A stretch of DNA of 64,000 nucleotides from Bifidobacterium moukalabense DSM 27321 (lineage in GTDB: Bacteria; Actinomycetota; Actinomycetes; Actinomycetales; Bifidobacteriaceae), in assembly GCF_000522505.1 (NCBI RefSeq), contig NZ_AZMV01000007.1:248001-312000 (forward strand). Reading direction: 5' to 3'. This document shows, piece by piece, positions 54,646 to 63,818 of the stretch (the first letter of the stretch is position 1; every line of letters starts with the position of its first letter). The notes beneath the pieces are model-generated. The model had not been told where the DNA came from and did not search any database. It saw only the letters and a list, made by a program, of their open reading frames with translations. Made by a program: the position numbers and the translations under genes.

Positions 54646-55209
54646 ATGAGCGAAAACAACAAGTCCTTGGGCGACCTGTTCCCCGACCTGGGGCCGGAAG
54701 TGCCGATCATCTCCGGTGTCGCGCATGACAGCACCGAGTCGCTGGCCACCGTGCGTCGCGTGCCGAACGAGCCGGGCATGGCCGCCAAGGTGTTCACCAT
54801 GCTGGCCGAGGCCGGTGTGAACGTCGACATGATCGTGCAGGCCTCCGCCTCCACCGGCACCGCCGATATCTCCTTCACCGTGCCGGGCACCGCTGCGGCC
54901 AAGGTACAGGAGGTGCTGCAGGAGAAGCAGGACGAGTTGGGCTACCAGTCCTTCGACATCGACGCCAATGTGGGCAAGGTCGCCGTGGTGGGCGTGGGCA
55001 TGAAGACCCATTCCGGCCTGGCCGCCAAGTTCTTCAATGCACTGAGCGACAAGGGCGTGAACGTGCTGATGATCTCCACATCCGAAATCCGCATCGCGGC
55101 GCTCGTGCCGCTCGAGCAGCTCAATGACGCCGTCAAGGCACTGCATACCGCCTACGGTCTGGATTCCGATCAGGTGGAGGCCGTGGTCTACGGCGGCACC
55201 GGCCGCTGA
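54646..55209 (+). CDS. Aspartate kinase regulatory subunit (two ACT domains)
   Basis: A 187-residue protein with two ACT domains, the first around VRRVPNEPGMAAKVFTMLAE and the second around VAVVGVGMKTHSGLAAKFFN with the ISTSEIRI strand. These bind lysine and/or threonine in aspartokinases. It has its own ribosome-binding site (AAAGGTAAG) and start, and follows the kinase gene in the same direction. The two products together match a complete 440-residue aspartokinase, so a heteromeric enzyme is expected. In Corynebacterium a beta subunit arises from an internal start, but there the full-length protein also exists. Confidence 0.9.
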   Translation: MSENNKSLGDLFPDLGPEVPIISGVAHDSTESLATVRRVPNEPGMAAKVFTMLAEAGVNVDMIVQASASTGTADISFTVPGTAAAKVQEVLQEKQDELGYQSFDIDANVGKVAVVGVGMKTHSGLAAKFFNALSDKGVNVLMISTSEIRIAALVPLEQLNDAVKALHTAYGLDSDQVEAVVYGGTGR

Positions 55210-55270
55210 GCCGGGTGGATCCCGCGACCTTTGCGGGTACGGCGGCTTCCTTGGTCTTCCAAGCCTCGTG

Positions 55271-55313
55271 ATAAGGCGGGTTTTCGTGCACGATGTACGA
55301 AAACCCGCCTTAT
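55271..55313 (+). terminator. Strong hairpin after aspartokinase genes
   Basis: The 17-base arms ATAAGGCGGGTTTTCGT and ACGAAAACCCGCCTTAT are perfectly complementary; the T4 inside each arm makes it usable in either direction. Confidence 0.75.
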
Positions 55314-55344
55314 TTGCGAATCGTGTTTTGGAGTTCCGCCACAA

Positions 55345-55404
55345 ATACCCCCTTGACCCTTCCGGATGGCCATCCTGGAGGGGCATTGCAATTTTAGGGG
55401 GTAT
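55345..55404. repeat. Nested 60-bp inverted-repeat element
   Basis: The outer arms ATACCCCCT and AGGGGGTAT enclose CCCTTCC/GGAGGG and a central perfect palindrome GGATGGCCATCC (55364-55375). It has no T-run and does not look like a normal terminator; it may be a small dispersed element. The remaining bases of the roughly 400-bp gap before asd hold no gene. Confidence 0.5.
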
Positions 55405-55519
55405 GAAGATTGGGCGAATCGGTCTCGGACCATCATGCCGATCACACACGATTCTCCAGAAAAACTCATCTCGCGAATCATGTATCGCACGCATACGCCA
55501 AGGCATCGTCCGAACATGC

Positions 55520-55564
55520 GACTGGGGGGTTCCTACCGGATGCGTCCGATAGGAACCCCCAGTC
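55520..55564 (-). terminator. Hairpin after asd
   Basis: GACTGGGGGGTTCCTA (55520-55535) and TAGGAACCCCCAGTC (55550-55564) pair with one bulged G, 45 bases beyond the asd stop codon. Confidence 0.65.
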
Positions 55565-55608
55565 GTCATTGCCGCCGGCCACTCATCGGCAGGGGCGAGG
55601 CCGTGGAA

Positions 55609-56703
55609 TCACTTCTTGGTGATGTAGCCGAGCGCCTTGAGCATCTCGGCGCTTTCCAACGCGCCTCCGGCTGCGCCGCGCAAGGTGTTGTGCGCCAGTC
55701 CCACGAACTTCCAATCGAAGATGGAATCCTCGCGCAGACGACCAATGGAGATACCCATGCCACCTTCGTAGTCCACATCCTTCCTGACCTGCGGGCGATC
55801 GTCCTCGGTCAGGTACTGGATGAACTGCTTCGGGGCATGCGGCAGGCCAAGCTCGGCGGCCTTGCTGGTGTAGTTCACCAAGCGGTCGATAAGCTCTTCC
55901 TTGGTCGGATTCTTGCCGAAGTTGATGAACACGGTGGCGGTGTGGCCGTTGAGCACAGGCACGCGGATGCACTGCGAGGTGATGCGCAGCGGACCGTCGA
56001 ACGGCACGATCTCGCCCTTTTCATCGTCCACATGACCGAAGACCTTGAGCGGCTCCTTCTCGGATTTCGCCTCTTCTCCGGAGATGAACGGAATGATGTT
56101 GCCCAGCATTTCCGGCCAGTCATTAAACGTCTTGCCCGCGCCGGAGATGGCCTGATAGGTGCTCACGATGACCTCGTGCGGCTCGAACTCCTGCCACGCG
56201 GCGAGCGCCGGCGTGTAGGCCTGGATGGAGCAGTTCGGCTTGACCGCGATGAAGCCATGCTTGGTGCCCAGACGCCTGCGCTGGTGTTCGATCACCTCGT
56301 AATGCTCCGGATTGATTTCCGGCACGACCATCGGCACGTCAGGGGTCCAGCGGTGGGCGCTGTTGTTGGACACGACCGGAGTCTCGGTCTTCGCGTACTC
56401 CTCTTCGATCGCGCGGATCTCGTCCTTCGGCATGTTCACCGCGGAGAACACGAAATCGACGTCCTTGACCACATTCTCGACGTCGGCCACGTTCCTGACG
56501 ACCATGTTCCTGACGAACTCGGGCATCGGGGTTTCCATCTTCCAGCGACCGCCGATGGCCTCCTCGTAGGTCTTGCCGGCGCTGTGCGCAGATGCGGCAA
56601 GGGTGACCAATTCGAACCACGGATGGTTCTCGAGCAGCGTAACGAAGCGCTGTCCGACCATGCCCGTAGCGCCGAGAATGCCGACCTTAATCTTTTCGGA
56701 CAT
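55609..56703 (-). CDS. asd: Aspartate-semialdehyde dehydrogenase
   Basis: A 364-residue NADPH-dependent enzyme that reduces aspartyl phosphate to the semialdehyde, the step after aspartokinase. It begins KIKVGILGATGMVGQRFVTLLENHP and has the catalytic Cys in VKPNCSIQAYTPALAAW, with SQCIRVPVLNGHTATVFI further on. The NCS form and length are those of the archaeal/fungal-type branch, unlike the E. coli enzyme. Start 56703 has GAGAGG upstream. It is convergent with the aspartokinase genes across a set of hairpins. Confidence 0.95.
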   Translation of the reverse strand: MSEKIKVGILGATGMVGQRFVTLLENHPWFELVTLAASAHSAGKTYEEAIGGRWKMETPMPEFVRNMVVRNVADVENVVKDVDFVFSAVNMPKDEIRAIEEEYAKTETPVVSNNSAHRWTPDVPMVVPEINPEHYEVIEHQRRRLGTKHGFIAVKPNCSIQAYTPALAAWQEFEPHEVIVSTYQAISGAGKTFNDWPEMLGNIIPFISGEEAKSEKEPLKVFGHVDDEKGEIVPFDGPLRITSQCIRVPVLNGHTATVFINFGKNPTKEELIDRLVNYTSKAAELGLPHAPKQFIQYLTEDDRPQVRKDVDYEGGMGISIGRLREDSIFDWKFVGLAHNTLRGAAGGALESAEMLKALGYITKK

Positions 56704-56900
56704 AACAACCTCTCGCTTATTGCTGGATGGTTTTTCGTATTGATGTACGCCCGGGCCGGCCATTCGGCCCAATCGACCCCGTGGGCGGCCACACGCGTTG
56801 TTCAATCTTACGAAATCACCGGAACAACACCCTTTTGCCTTCCGCATGCTGGTCCGGCGTTCGGTTTGCCCGCTCGCGTGCCCTGCGTACACTGGAAAGC

Positions 56901-57521
56901 ATGTCGAAAGCATCAGAAGAAGCGCAGAAGCAGCTGGATCGAATCGTGGCATTGGGCTACCCGGACGTGGCCGACATGTCCGCGGGCGCGTTCCGTGCGC
57001 TGGCGCGCCCGCTCATCCGTGCGCTGGAGGATTCCGATCTGGGCGCCGACATTCTGCTGATTCCTACGCGCGAGCTGGTTTCACCCGAATCGTTGATCGC
57101 CCGTACATCGATCAACCGTATGGCCGGTTTCACCACCATGCCTCCGCGAGACATCGCCAGCTTCCTGCCCCAGGACGGTTTCGAGCCGCCGGAGGGGCCG
57201 TTCTATCTGGTGCTTGAGCCGCATACCGGCACCTGCTATATCAATCGTGAGCCGGACGTGGCGCGCAAGCTCATCGATTCCGATGAACGCCTGCCCCTCA
57301 CGTTGGAGGAAGGCCTTGCAATCGCCACCCAGCACCCGGAATGGCTGTTGGAGAAGAACGGCTTCAATCTGCTCGGCTCGCGTAGCGCCGACGGCCGCGT
57401 ACCCAGCATCTGGATGAGCCAGAACGCCCCGCGATTGGGCGCGGTCTGGCCGAACTCCCGCCATACCTGGCTAGGCAACGCCTACTGCGTGGCCCGTCGA
57501 GGCGTGAGTCTGTTCCGCTGA
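56901..57521 (+). CDS. DUF5701-family protein
   Basis: A 206-residue soluble protein of the DUF5701 type, with conserved stretches RMAGFTTMPPRDIASFLPQ, GPFYLVLEPHTGTCY and WLLEKNGFNLLGSRSADGRVPS. It has no recognisable catalytic motif and the family's function is unknown to me. ATG 56901 follows CTGGAAAGC, a usable ribosome-binding region. It is divergent from asd and convergent with the phosphoesterase gene. Confidence 0.8.
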   Translation: MSKASEEAQKQLDRIVALGYPDVADMSAGAFRALARPLIRALEDSDLGADILLIPTRELVSPESLIARTSINRMAGFTTMPPRDIASFLPQDGFEPPEGPFYLVLEPHTGTCYINREPDVARKLIDSDERLPLTLEEGLAIATQHPEWLLEKNGFNLLGSRSADGRVPSIWMSQNAPRLGAVWPNSRHTWLGNAYCVARRGVSLFR

Positions 57522-57623
57522 TGGCTCCAAGCCGTTCAACAGGAGCGAGGGCATCCTCATGAACGTTCACACCGCGGCCAGATAGCATGCCAGGGTCATT
57601 GCGCATGGGGGATGAACGGTCCG

Positions 57624-59138
57624 CTACCGCCGAAACAGCTTGAACGCGGCATGGGCCAGCGCGGCGAGGCCCATCGAGCCCACGCCGATCAGGGTGGCCA
57701 GCACCTGCGGGCGGCGTAGCTCGTTGCGGATGCCGATGAGATCGGTTACGCAGTGGTCCTCGAAGAACACGCGTACCTCGTTGCTAGAGTAGCGGCCGAC
57801 CAGATCGCCCCATGTGAGCATACGTGTCACATAGCCCTGGGGATTGCGTTCATTGAATTCGAACAGGCGGATGCCGCGCAGCCTTGACTTCGGGCCGTAG
57901 GACTCGAATCCGCAGGTCGGCGCATAGCCCAGGTCGATGTCGTGCACATGCCCGACGAATGCGTTCTTGTGATCATGCCCGCAGAACAGCGCGAAATAGC
58001 CGCCGGCCTCGCGCAAGGCCTGCACTTCGCCCACGTTCTCATCCGCACAGCCGATCGCCTCGCCGAGACGTGAACCTGGTCGGCATACGTCATGATTCAG
58101 TACATAGCAGTGCCCCGCAAACTCGCGCGCGCCCTCCACGGCGTTCGGCGTGTATGCCGGCACCTCTTTCAGGCAGTCGTAGAACTCCTGCGGCGGAATG
58201 TGCTGGAATGCGATAGCCGGCACTGCGCGACCGTCGCCGTTGCGGACCCCGAGCTCGTGCTGCACGGTTCGCAGCCATTCGATCGCCTCCGGCGATGGCG
58301 TGCCGTAGCCGTCGGAATCGGCCAGATCCCAGCCCCGGGAGTTTGAGGCGTATCTCGCGTATGAGGCGATTGATTCGTGGCCGATGCTTTCGGCGTCGGA
58401 GGGGTGCTCCGCGTAATCCCCGGAATTGACCATCATCACGCTCATCGCGATGCGTCCCGATCCGTCGGAGGCTTCGATGGGCAGCGCGAACGTGCCCGGC
58501 TCCAATGCCAGTGGGGAGGATCCGGCCAAAGGATTCAAGCATCCGGAAAATTCGCGATAGATGTCATCCTGATCGTCGGCGAGTACGCCGCATTGGAAAT
58601 CATGATTGCCGTAGGTCGCCGCGAACGGGATTCGCTCTTCCAATGCGGGTCCCAGGAAGGCGGCGAAGGTGTCACGTACTTTCTGCCGGGCCTCTTCGAA
58701 CAGTGTGCCCATGGTGGCGCTGTTGATGGATTGCGCCCACGATTCCAGTTTTGATTTCGTGCCGTTGCCGCTGCGTCTCACGAGCTTCGGCGAGTCCGTG
58801 CCGATGCCGTCGATGGTCCAGTTGTCGTCGACCGGTTGCGTGTTCAGCAGTGCCTTTGACAGCGGATGTCGTTTGACGCCTCGCAGCTTCGCCTCGAGTT
58901 CGGTCACCGCACGTACGTGCGTTCCCGGCTGTTCGCCGCGACGACGCAGGAACGTGTCGATATATGCCGGATCATATCCGCGGATCTGGTCGCCGGTGAG
59001 CACGATCAGGTCGGGATGCGCTTCGCGAATGGCGGCTTCGATGAGTCGAATCGTGTCTTTGTGCACGCTCGGACCATCCTGGATATCGGCCAGCTGCAGC
59101 ACACGGAAGCTGCCGTCGCTGTTGAAACGCAGTGTCAT
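57624..59138 (-). CDS. Calcineurin-like metallophosphoesterase
   Basis: A 504-residue enzyme with the two-metal phosphoesterase motifs VLQLADIQDG (where the usual DxH is DIQ), DLIVLTGDQIRG, ATYGNHDFQCG, AFQHIPP and ALFCGHDHKNAFVGH. A C-terminal hydrophobic segment (ATLIGVGSMGLAALAHAAF) with a basic end may anchor it to the membrane. The likely substrates are phosphomonoesters or diesters; there is no export signal. Start 59138 was chosen where homology begins (MTLRFNSDGSFRVLQLAD). It is divergent from leuA. Confidence 0.85.
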   Translation of the reverse strand: MTLRFNSDGSFRVLQLADIQDGPSVHKDTIRLIEAAIREAHPDLIVLTGDQIRGYDPAYIDTFLRRRGEQPGTHVRAVTELEAKLRGVKRHPLSKALLNTQPVDDNWTIDGIGTDSPKLVRRSGNGTKSKLESWAQSINSATMGTLFEEARQKVRDTFAAFLGPALEERIPFAATYGNHDFQCGVLADDQDDIYREFSGCLNPLAGSSPLALEPGTFALPIEASDGSGRIAMSVMMVNSGDYAEHPSDAESIGHESIASYARYASNSRGWDLADSDGYGTPSPEAIEWLRTVQHELGVRNGDGRAVPAIAFQHIPPQEFYDCLKEVPAYTPNAVEGAREFAGHCYVLNHDVCRPGSRLGEAIGCADENVGEVQALREAGGYFALFCGHDHKNAFVGHVHDIDLGYAPTCGFESYGPKSRLRGIRLFEFNERNPQGYVTRMLTWGDLVGRYSSNEVRVFFEDHCVTDLIGIRNELRRPQVLATLIGVGSMGLAALAHAAFKLFRR

Positions 59139-59285
59139 GATGTTTACTGTAATGCGGCAAATCTGGATATGGGGTGAAAGTGGTTTCAAAATCGCTGTCA
59201 TATCCCGAAATATCGATGATTTATGGGGTCCATTGCCGCTAGGATTAACCGCAGTGCGAAAAAGTTACACGCACGTAACAATCGA

Positions 59286-59302
59286 GCCGGCAAGGGGCCG
59301 GC
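59286..59302 (+). promoter_or_regulatory. Small leader hairpin before leuA
   Basis: GCCGGC-AAGGG-GCCGGC lies just upstream of the leuA ribosome-binding site. Its role is unclear; no T-box or leader peptide was recognised. Confidence 0.3.
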
Positions 59303-59325
59303 GACATCAAAGATAAGGAGGAGTG

Positions 59326-61236
59326 ATGGGTCAGGGTCAATCTTCAGTATTTGATCTCGCGGCAATCGCCGCGGCGTCCAACGGAGGGAACAATGACCCG
59401 CTGCTGCCTCCGGCGCGTTTCATTGGAGCTCCGCAAAAGCCCAGCAGGATGCCGTACAACAAGTACGTCGCATACGATAAGCAGGTGCCGTTTGATTTCC
59501 CGGAGCGTACGTGGCCGGGCAAGCGACTGCAGCGTGCACCGCGTTGGTGCTCCGTCGATCTTCGTGACGGCAACCAGGCCCTCGTCAACCCGATGGATTC
59601 CGAACGTAAGCTGCGTTTCTGGAATCTGCTCGTGTCGATGGGCTTCAAAGAGATCGAGGTCGGCTTCCCGTCGGCTTCCGAAACCGATTATGACTTCATC
59701 CGCATGCTCATCGAGCGTGAGCTCATTCCGGACGATGTGACCATCGTCGTGCTCACCCAGGCCCGCGAACATCTGATTCGCAAGACTTACGAATGCCTCA
59801 AGGGCGCCAAGCGCGCCGTCGTGCACTTCTACAATTCCGTATCCGTGCTGCAGCGCGAGGTCGTGTTCCGCAAGGACAAGGCCGGCATCAAGAAGCTCGC
59901 CACTGATGCGGCGGCCCTGTGCAAGGAGCTTGAAGGCGAGGCCGAGGGCATCGACCTGTACTACGAGTATTCCCCGGAATCCTTCACCGGCACCGAGCCG
60001 GAGTACGCCGTCGAGGTGTGCAATGCGGTGATCGACGTGATCAAGCCGACGCCGGAGCATCCGATGATCATCAACCTGCCGGCAACGGTGGAGATGACCA
60101 CGCCGAACGTATTCGCCGACGAGGTGGAGTACGTATCCAACAATCTCGTGCCGCGCGACGCAGTGGTGCTTTCCCTGCATCCGCATAACGACGGGGGCAT
60201 GGGCGTGGCCGCCACCGAGCTGGCCGTGCTGGCCGGCGCTGATCGCGTGGAGGGCTGCCTGCTCGGCAACGGCGAGCGTACCGGCAACGTCGATCTGGTC
60301 ACTTTGGGCCTGAACTTCCTGACCCAGGGCATCGATCCGCAGATCGACTACTCCAACGTGCCGGAAATCCGCAAGACGGTCGAATACTGCAACCAGCTCA
60401 AGGTCTCCGAGCGTCACCCGTACGCCGGCAACTTCGTGTTCACCGCGTTCTCCGGCTCGCATCAGGACGCCATCAAGAAGGGTCTTGAGGCCCGTCAGGT
60501 GGCCGCCGACCGTGCCGGCGCCGATCTGGACAGCTTCGTGTGGCTCGTGCCGTACCTGCCGATCGATCCGAAGGACATCGGCCGCACCTACGAGGCCATC
60601 ATCCGAGTGAACTCCCAGTCCGGCAAGGGCGGCATGGCCTACCTGCTCAAGGCCAATCACAACCTTGATCTGCCGAAGCGTCTGCAGGTCGAGTTCGACA
60701 GGGTCGTGCAGGCCTATGCCGATGAGACCAAGAAGGAAGTCAAGGACGAGGATATCTGGCGTCTGTTCAAGGACGAGTACCTGCCGGTTGAGGAGTCCGG
60801 CGCCACCGCCGCGGGTGTTGTGGTCGGTGACAGCAAGGACGAGTCCCTCGAGCAGTGGGGCCGCCTGAAGCTGCTCAAGGTGTCCGTCTCTTCCGGTGAG
60901 GATGGCTCCGACACCGTGCTCAAGGCCAGGATTCTCGACCGTGGCGTGAACGTCGGCGTAGACGAGCCGATCGAGCGTGAGGTCTCCGGCATGGGCAACG
61001 GCCCGATCGCCGCGTTCCTCAACGCCATCAGCAACTTTGGCATCACCGCCTCCATCATGGATTACGTGGAGCACACCATGTCCGTCGGCACCGACGCCAT
61101 GGCCGCCTCCTACGTGGAATGCCAGATCGGCGAGGAGGATGACACGCAGATCGTGTGGGGTGTCGGCATCGACACCTCCATCGTGACCAGCTCGCTGAAG
61201 GCCATCATCTCGGCCATCAACCGTTCCGAGCGCTGA
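59326..61236 (+). CDS. leuA: 2-isopropylmalate synthase
   Basis: A 636-residue enzyme that condenses acetyl-CoA with 2-oxoisovalerate, the first committed step of leucine synthesis. The TIM barrel has WCSVDLRDGNQALVNPM, EIEVGFPSASETDYDFI, LSLHPHNDGGMGVAATEL with the metal-binding HxH, and EGCLLGNGERTGNVDL. The C-terminal regulatory domain (DEPIEREVSGMGNGPIAAFL) binds leucine. Start ATG 59326 has AAGGAGG upstream; the GTG three bases earlier is too close. A strong hairpin follows. Confidence 0.96.
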   Translation: MGQGQSSVFDLAAIAAASNGGNNDPLLPPARFIGAPQKPSRMPYNKYVAYDKQVPFDFPERTWPGKRLQRAPRWCSVDLRDGNQALVNPMDSERKLRFWNLLVSMGFKEIEVGFPSASETDYDFIRMLIERELIPDDVTIVVLTQAREHLIRKTYECLKGAKRAVVHFYNSVSVLQREVVFRKDKAGIKKLATDAAALCKELEGEAEGIDLYYEYSPESFTGTEPEYAVEVCNAVIDVIKPTPEHPMIINLPATVEMTTPNVFADEVEYVSNNLVPRDAVVLSLHPHNDGGMGVAATELAVLAGADRVEGCLLGNGERTGNVDLVTLGLNFLTQGIDPQIDYSNVPEIRKTVEYCNQLKVSERHPYAGNFVFTAFSGSHQDAIKKGLEARQVAADRAGADLDSFVWLVPYLPIDPKDIGRTYEAIIRVNSQSGKGGMAYLLKANHNLDLPKRLQVEFDRVVQAYADETKKEVKDEDIWRLFKDEYLPVEESGATAAGVVVGDSKDESLEQWGRLKLLKVSVSSGEDGSDTVLKARILDRGVNVGVDEPIEREVSGMGNGPIAAFLNAISNFGITASIMDYVEHTMSVGTDAMAASYVECQIGEEDDTQIVWGVGIDTSIVTSSLKAIISAINRSER

Positions 61237-61283
61237 ACTCTGGTGGGTATAAGGCCAGGCGGGGCTTAAAGCTCGTAATGTAG

Positions 61284-61322
61284 GCGGGGCTTCCGGAAAC
61301 GCTCCGGAAGCCCCGCTGTTGT
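61284..61322 (+). terminator. Terminator after leuA
   Basis: The arms GCGGGGCTTCCGGA and TCCGGAAGCCCCGC are perfectly complementary, followed by TGTTGTT. Confidence 0.75.
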
Positions 61323-61359
61323 TGGCTGGCTTTGATTGTGGCCGGTTTGGTTCAGGGGA

Positions 61360-62913
61360 TCAGACCTGTGAGCCCCATACGCATGTGTTGCCGCCGATTG
61401 CGGTGAACGTCATGACCGATTTGAGGTCGGTTTCGCGAGGTAGCTGGGCGAAGTTACCTTGGTATTCGGTGCCGTCGACGGTGATGATCATCTGGTTGGA
61501 GTCCTTGCTGAAGCTCCAGGTGCCGGTTTTGTCGCCGCTCACCTTGCCGCCGCTTTCCAGCTTGATGGTGATGGGCTCGTCGACGCCTTTGTACGGATAC
61601 TTACTGTCTTTCGCGGTGCCGTTGACGCCTTGGAAGAATGTGGTCGGATCGTGTACCACGAATTCGTATTCACCGGTTAGCTGGCTTTCCTGATAGCCCT
61701 TGGCGTCGGCTTTCACTCCGGTGTATTCATATGGTGCGGCCACGAGCCAGCCGTCAGCGGTGGTAAGCAGTTCGCGTACGCGTACCTCATGCTCCTCATT
61801 GCGGTTGGAGAAGCGGGTGTGGTACACCACGTACGCGGTACCGTCTTCGTCCACGAACGCAGAGTTGTGCCCCTGTGCCACTTCGATGTTGGCGTTGTCG
61901 GTGCCGCTCCATTCCACTGAACCCATGAGCCTGATTCCGGTCTTGAGGGTCCAGTTGCTGCCGATGGTTTCGGTGGAGACCGCATTGTTGCCGTCTTCGT
62001 CCACGTATGGGCCGGTGATGTTTTTTGAGCGGAATTCGCGGATCTGATATCCGCCCTGCTGTTGTAGTGCGCCGTAGGAGACGAACAGGTACCAGTAGTC
62101 GCCCCGCTTTATGATGTAGGAACCTTCGCCGGAATTGCCGTGCCCGCCTGCGATTTTGATGCCGTAGTATTGATCGGTTTCGTCTTTGACGGTTTCGTAG
62201 GTGGTGGTGTAGTCGCGAAGGCCGGTCGATACGTCGAGTTTCAGCGCCCACAGTCCGCCGAACCAGGAGCCGAAAGTCATCCAGAGACTGCCGTCGTCGT
62301 CATATTTGACACTTGGGTCGATGGCGTTGATCTCCGTATCCCCGGGGGAGAGGTAGCGTGTCGGCACTTCGCTACTGCCGAGCACCTTCGGTACATCGGT
62401 TTTGGTTACGGTGTCGTCTCGAAAACCGGAATAGACCACTGGTCCGACGAGTGTCCAATCCCCCTCAATCGTGTCGGCGGTGAGCAGCACGATCGCGGAT
62501 TTGTAATTGATGCCGTTGACCGACATGTACATGCACCATTTCTTCATGGCTTTGTTGTAGATGACGTCCGGTGCCCACATGTTACCGGTCAGGTCGGAGT
62601 TAGCCGGTTGCTTGGGCCATTCCTCCCAGAAATCTCCGAGGATCTTCTTGTAATCGCTGCTCAGATTGTTGGTGAACGATTCCCAGTTTACTAGATCACT
62701 GCTTTTCAACCAGGCACGATGTGAGCCGAAGATGTAATATTTGCCGTCCGCTTCGACGATGGATGGGTCATGCGACGAGCCGCGTTTGATATCGGATACC
62801 TTATTCACGATTGGCTTCTCTCCAGAGTTGGTTCCTGAGCAGCCCGCTGCGGTGCCCAACAGCATTGCTGAAGCAATGATCGCCGCTGCGATTCTGCGGA
62901 TTCTGAGGATCAT
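61360..62913 (-). CDS. GH43 endo-arabinanase-like lipoprotein
   Basis: A 517-residue exported enzyme. Residues 1-25 form a lipoprotein signal ending LLGTAAGC with the lipidated Cys25. The five-bladed propeller follows: SSHDPSIVEADGKYYIFGSH holds the catalytic base Asp, INAIDPSVKYDDDGSLWMTFG the second Asp, and GHGNSGEGSYIIKRGDYWYLF the acid Glu. The last 120 residues are a beta-rich lipocalin-like domain (LTGEYEFVVHD ... GTWSFSKDSNQMIITVDG), as in surface endo-alpha-1,5-L-arabinanases. It probably cuts arabinan outside the cell. Its promoter carries two LacI-type palindromes. Confidence 0.9.
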   Translation of the reverse strand: MILRIRRIAAAIIASAMLLGTAAGCSGTNSGEKPIVNKVSDIKRGSSHDPSIVEADGKYYIFGSHRAWLKSSDLVNWESFTNNLSSDYKKILGDFWEEWPKQPANSDLTGNMWAPDVIYNKAMKKWCMYMSVNGINYKSAIVLLTADTIEGDWTLVGPVVYSGFRDDTVTKTDVPKVLGSSEVPTRYLSPGDTEINAIDPSVKYDDDGSLWMTFGSWFGGLWALKLDVSTGLRDYTTTYETVKDETDQYYGIKIAGGHGNSGEGSYIIKRGDYWYLFVSYGALQQQGGYQIREFRSKNITGPYVDEDGNNAVSTETIGSNWTLKTGIRLMGSVEWSGTDNANIEVAQGHNSAFVDEDGTAYVVYHTRFSNRNEEHEVRVRELLTTADGWLVAAPYEYTGVKADAKGYQESQLTGEYEFVVHDPTTFFQGVNGTAKDSKYPYKGVDEPITIKLESGGKVSGDKTGTWSFSKDSNQMIITVDGTEYQGNFAQLPRETDLKSVMTFTAIGGNTCVWGSQV

Positions 62914-62952
62914 TTTGGACTTTTCCCTTCCCGGCTTGACAATGATGTCGAT

Positions 62953-62992
62953 TTGTACAACGTTGTAACATGCGTTATAGTACATCGTTGTA
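62953..62992. promoter_or_regulatory. Two LacI-type operators in divergent promoter
   Basis: TACAACGTTGTA (62956-62967) is a perfect palindrome and TACATCGTTGTA (62981-62992) differs by one base; the centres are 25 bp apart. Between them lies a good plus-strand promoter, TTGTAC (62953-62958), 17 bases, TATAGT (62976-62981), for the gene starting at 63021. No lacI-type gene is in the window. Confidence 0.65.
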
Positions 62993-63020
62993 AATGAATT
63001 GTCTACTGAAGGGGCATCCC

Positions 63021-63818
63021 ATGTCGGCCAACTATTCCCTGCTGTGCTACACGCGTGAAGCTACCGGTCGTGAAGAGGCGAATAACGAAGATATCGCCTA
63101 CAGCATGCACCTTGCGCTGCGGTCCCACATCACCGGCCAGTGGGAGCCGCTGAACGAGAATTATGGCATTTTCTTCGCCGCAGGCATGCCGGTTTCCTGT
63201 GCGACGGCAAAATCCCGTCGTGCTTGCAGCGCGGCTTCGAACTTCGGCGTGGACCTGTTTGACGAATCATGTTCCGCCTCTGATGCTGTGGCCCATGGTG
63301 CGGTGATGCCGGGTCTTGATATCACGTTGAAGTCACTGCGCAATCCATTCCTGTTCCGTTTGAAAGATGGGAGTTTTGCGATTGCCGCAACTCGCATCGC
63401 CCGCGGAGGAGGGCCGGACGGGTCGGAAAGGTCGGCATTTCTATTGGCCGTCAGCCGCGACCTGACCTCTTTCATTCAGTTGGGGCTGGTGACATTGCAT
63501 ACGAGGAAGGGCGTCAATCGCCCGTCCGTCACGTTCGACGCGGTTACCGCGCGCTATGTAATCTCTTTTACGGGCGATGATGGCCGTTCGTATTCCGCGG
63601 TGACGGAGGATATCATCGCGGCCGTGCGTTCCGGTGAGCCGTTGGACATTATGGAGGACGTGCAAGTGACAGAGAGTCGCTCTCCCTACGATTGCGGCAT
63701 TCCGAATGCCGTTCCGGGCAATGTCATCTCGATCACTGAGACTGAAGCCAAGCGCCTGATTGCGCGCTTTGGCCGTGTATATAATGTTGCAGCCACTGTG
63801 GCGCCGCAAAAAAATTAA
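63021..63818 (+). CDS. GH43-like enzyme, N-terminal fragment before frameshift
   Basis: A 265-residue open frame starting MSANYSLLCYTREATGREEA with AAGGGG well placed upstream. It has GH43-type propeller features (LRNPFLFRLKDGSFAIAATR, RSAFLLAVSRDLTSFIQLG, VNRPSVTFDAVTARYVISFTG), as in large bifidobacterial arabinofuranosidases or xylosidases. The frame stops soon after a run of seven A residues (63808-63814). Deleting one A would join it to the open frame that runs off the window. It is therefore a disrupted gene, a phase-variable gene, or a sequencing error. It has no signal peptide. Confidence 0.75.
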   Translation: MSANYSLLCYTREATGREEANNEDIAYSMHLALRSHITGQWEPLNENYGIFFAAGMPVSCATAKSRRACSAASNFGVDLFDESCSASDAVAHGAVMPGLDITLKSLRNPFLFRLKDGSFAIAATRIARGGGPDGSERSAFLLAVSRDLTSFIQLGLVTLHTRKGVNRPSVTFDAVTARYVISFTGDDGRSYSAVTEDIIAAVRSGEPLDIMEDVQVTESRSPYDCGIPNAVPGNVISITETEAKRLIARFGRVYNVAATVAPQKN

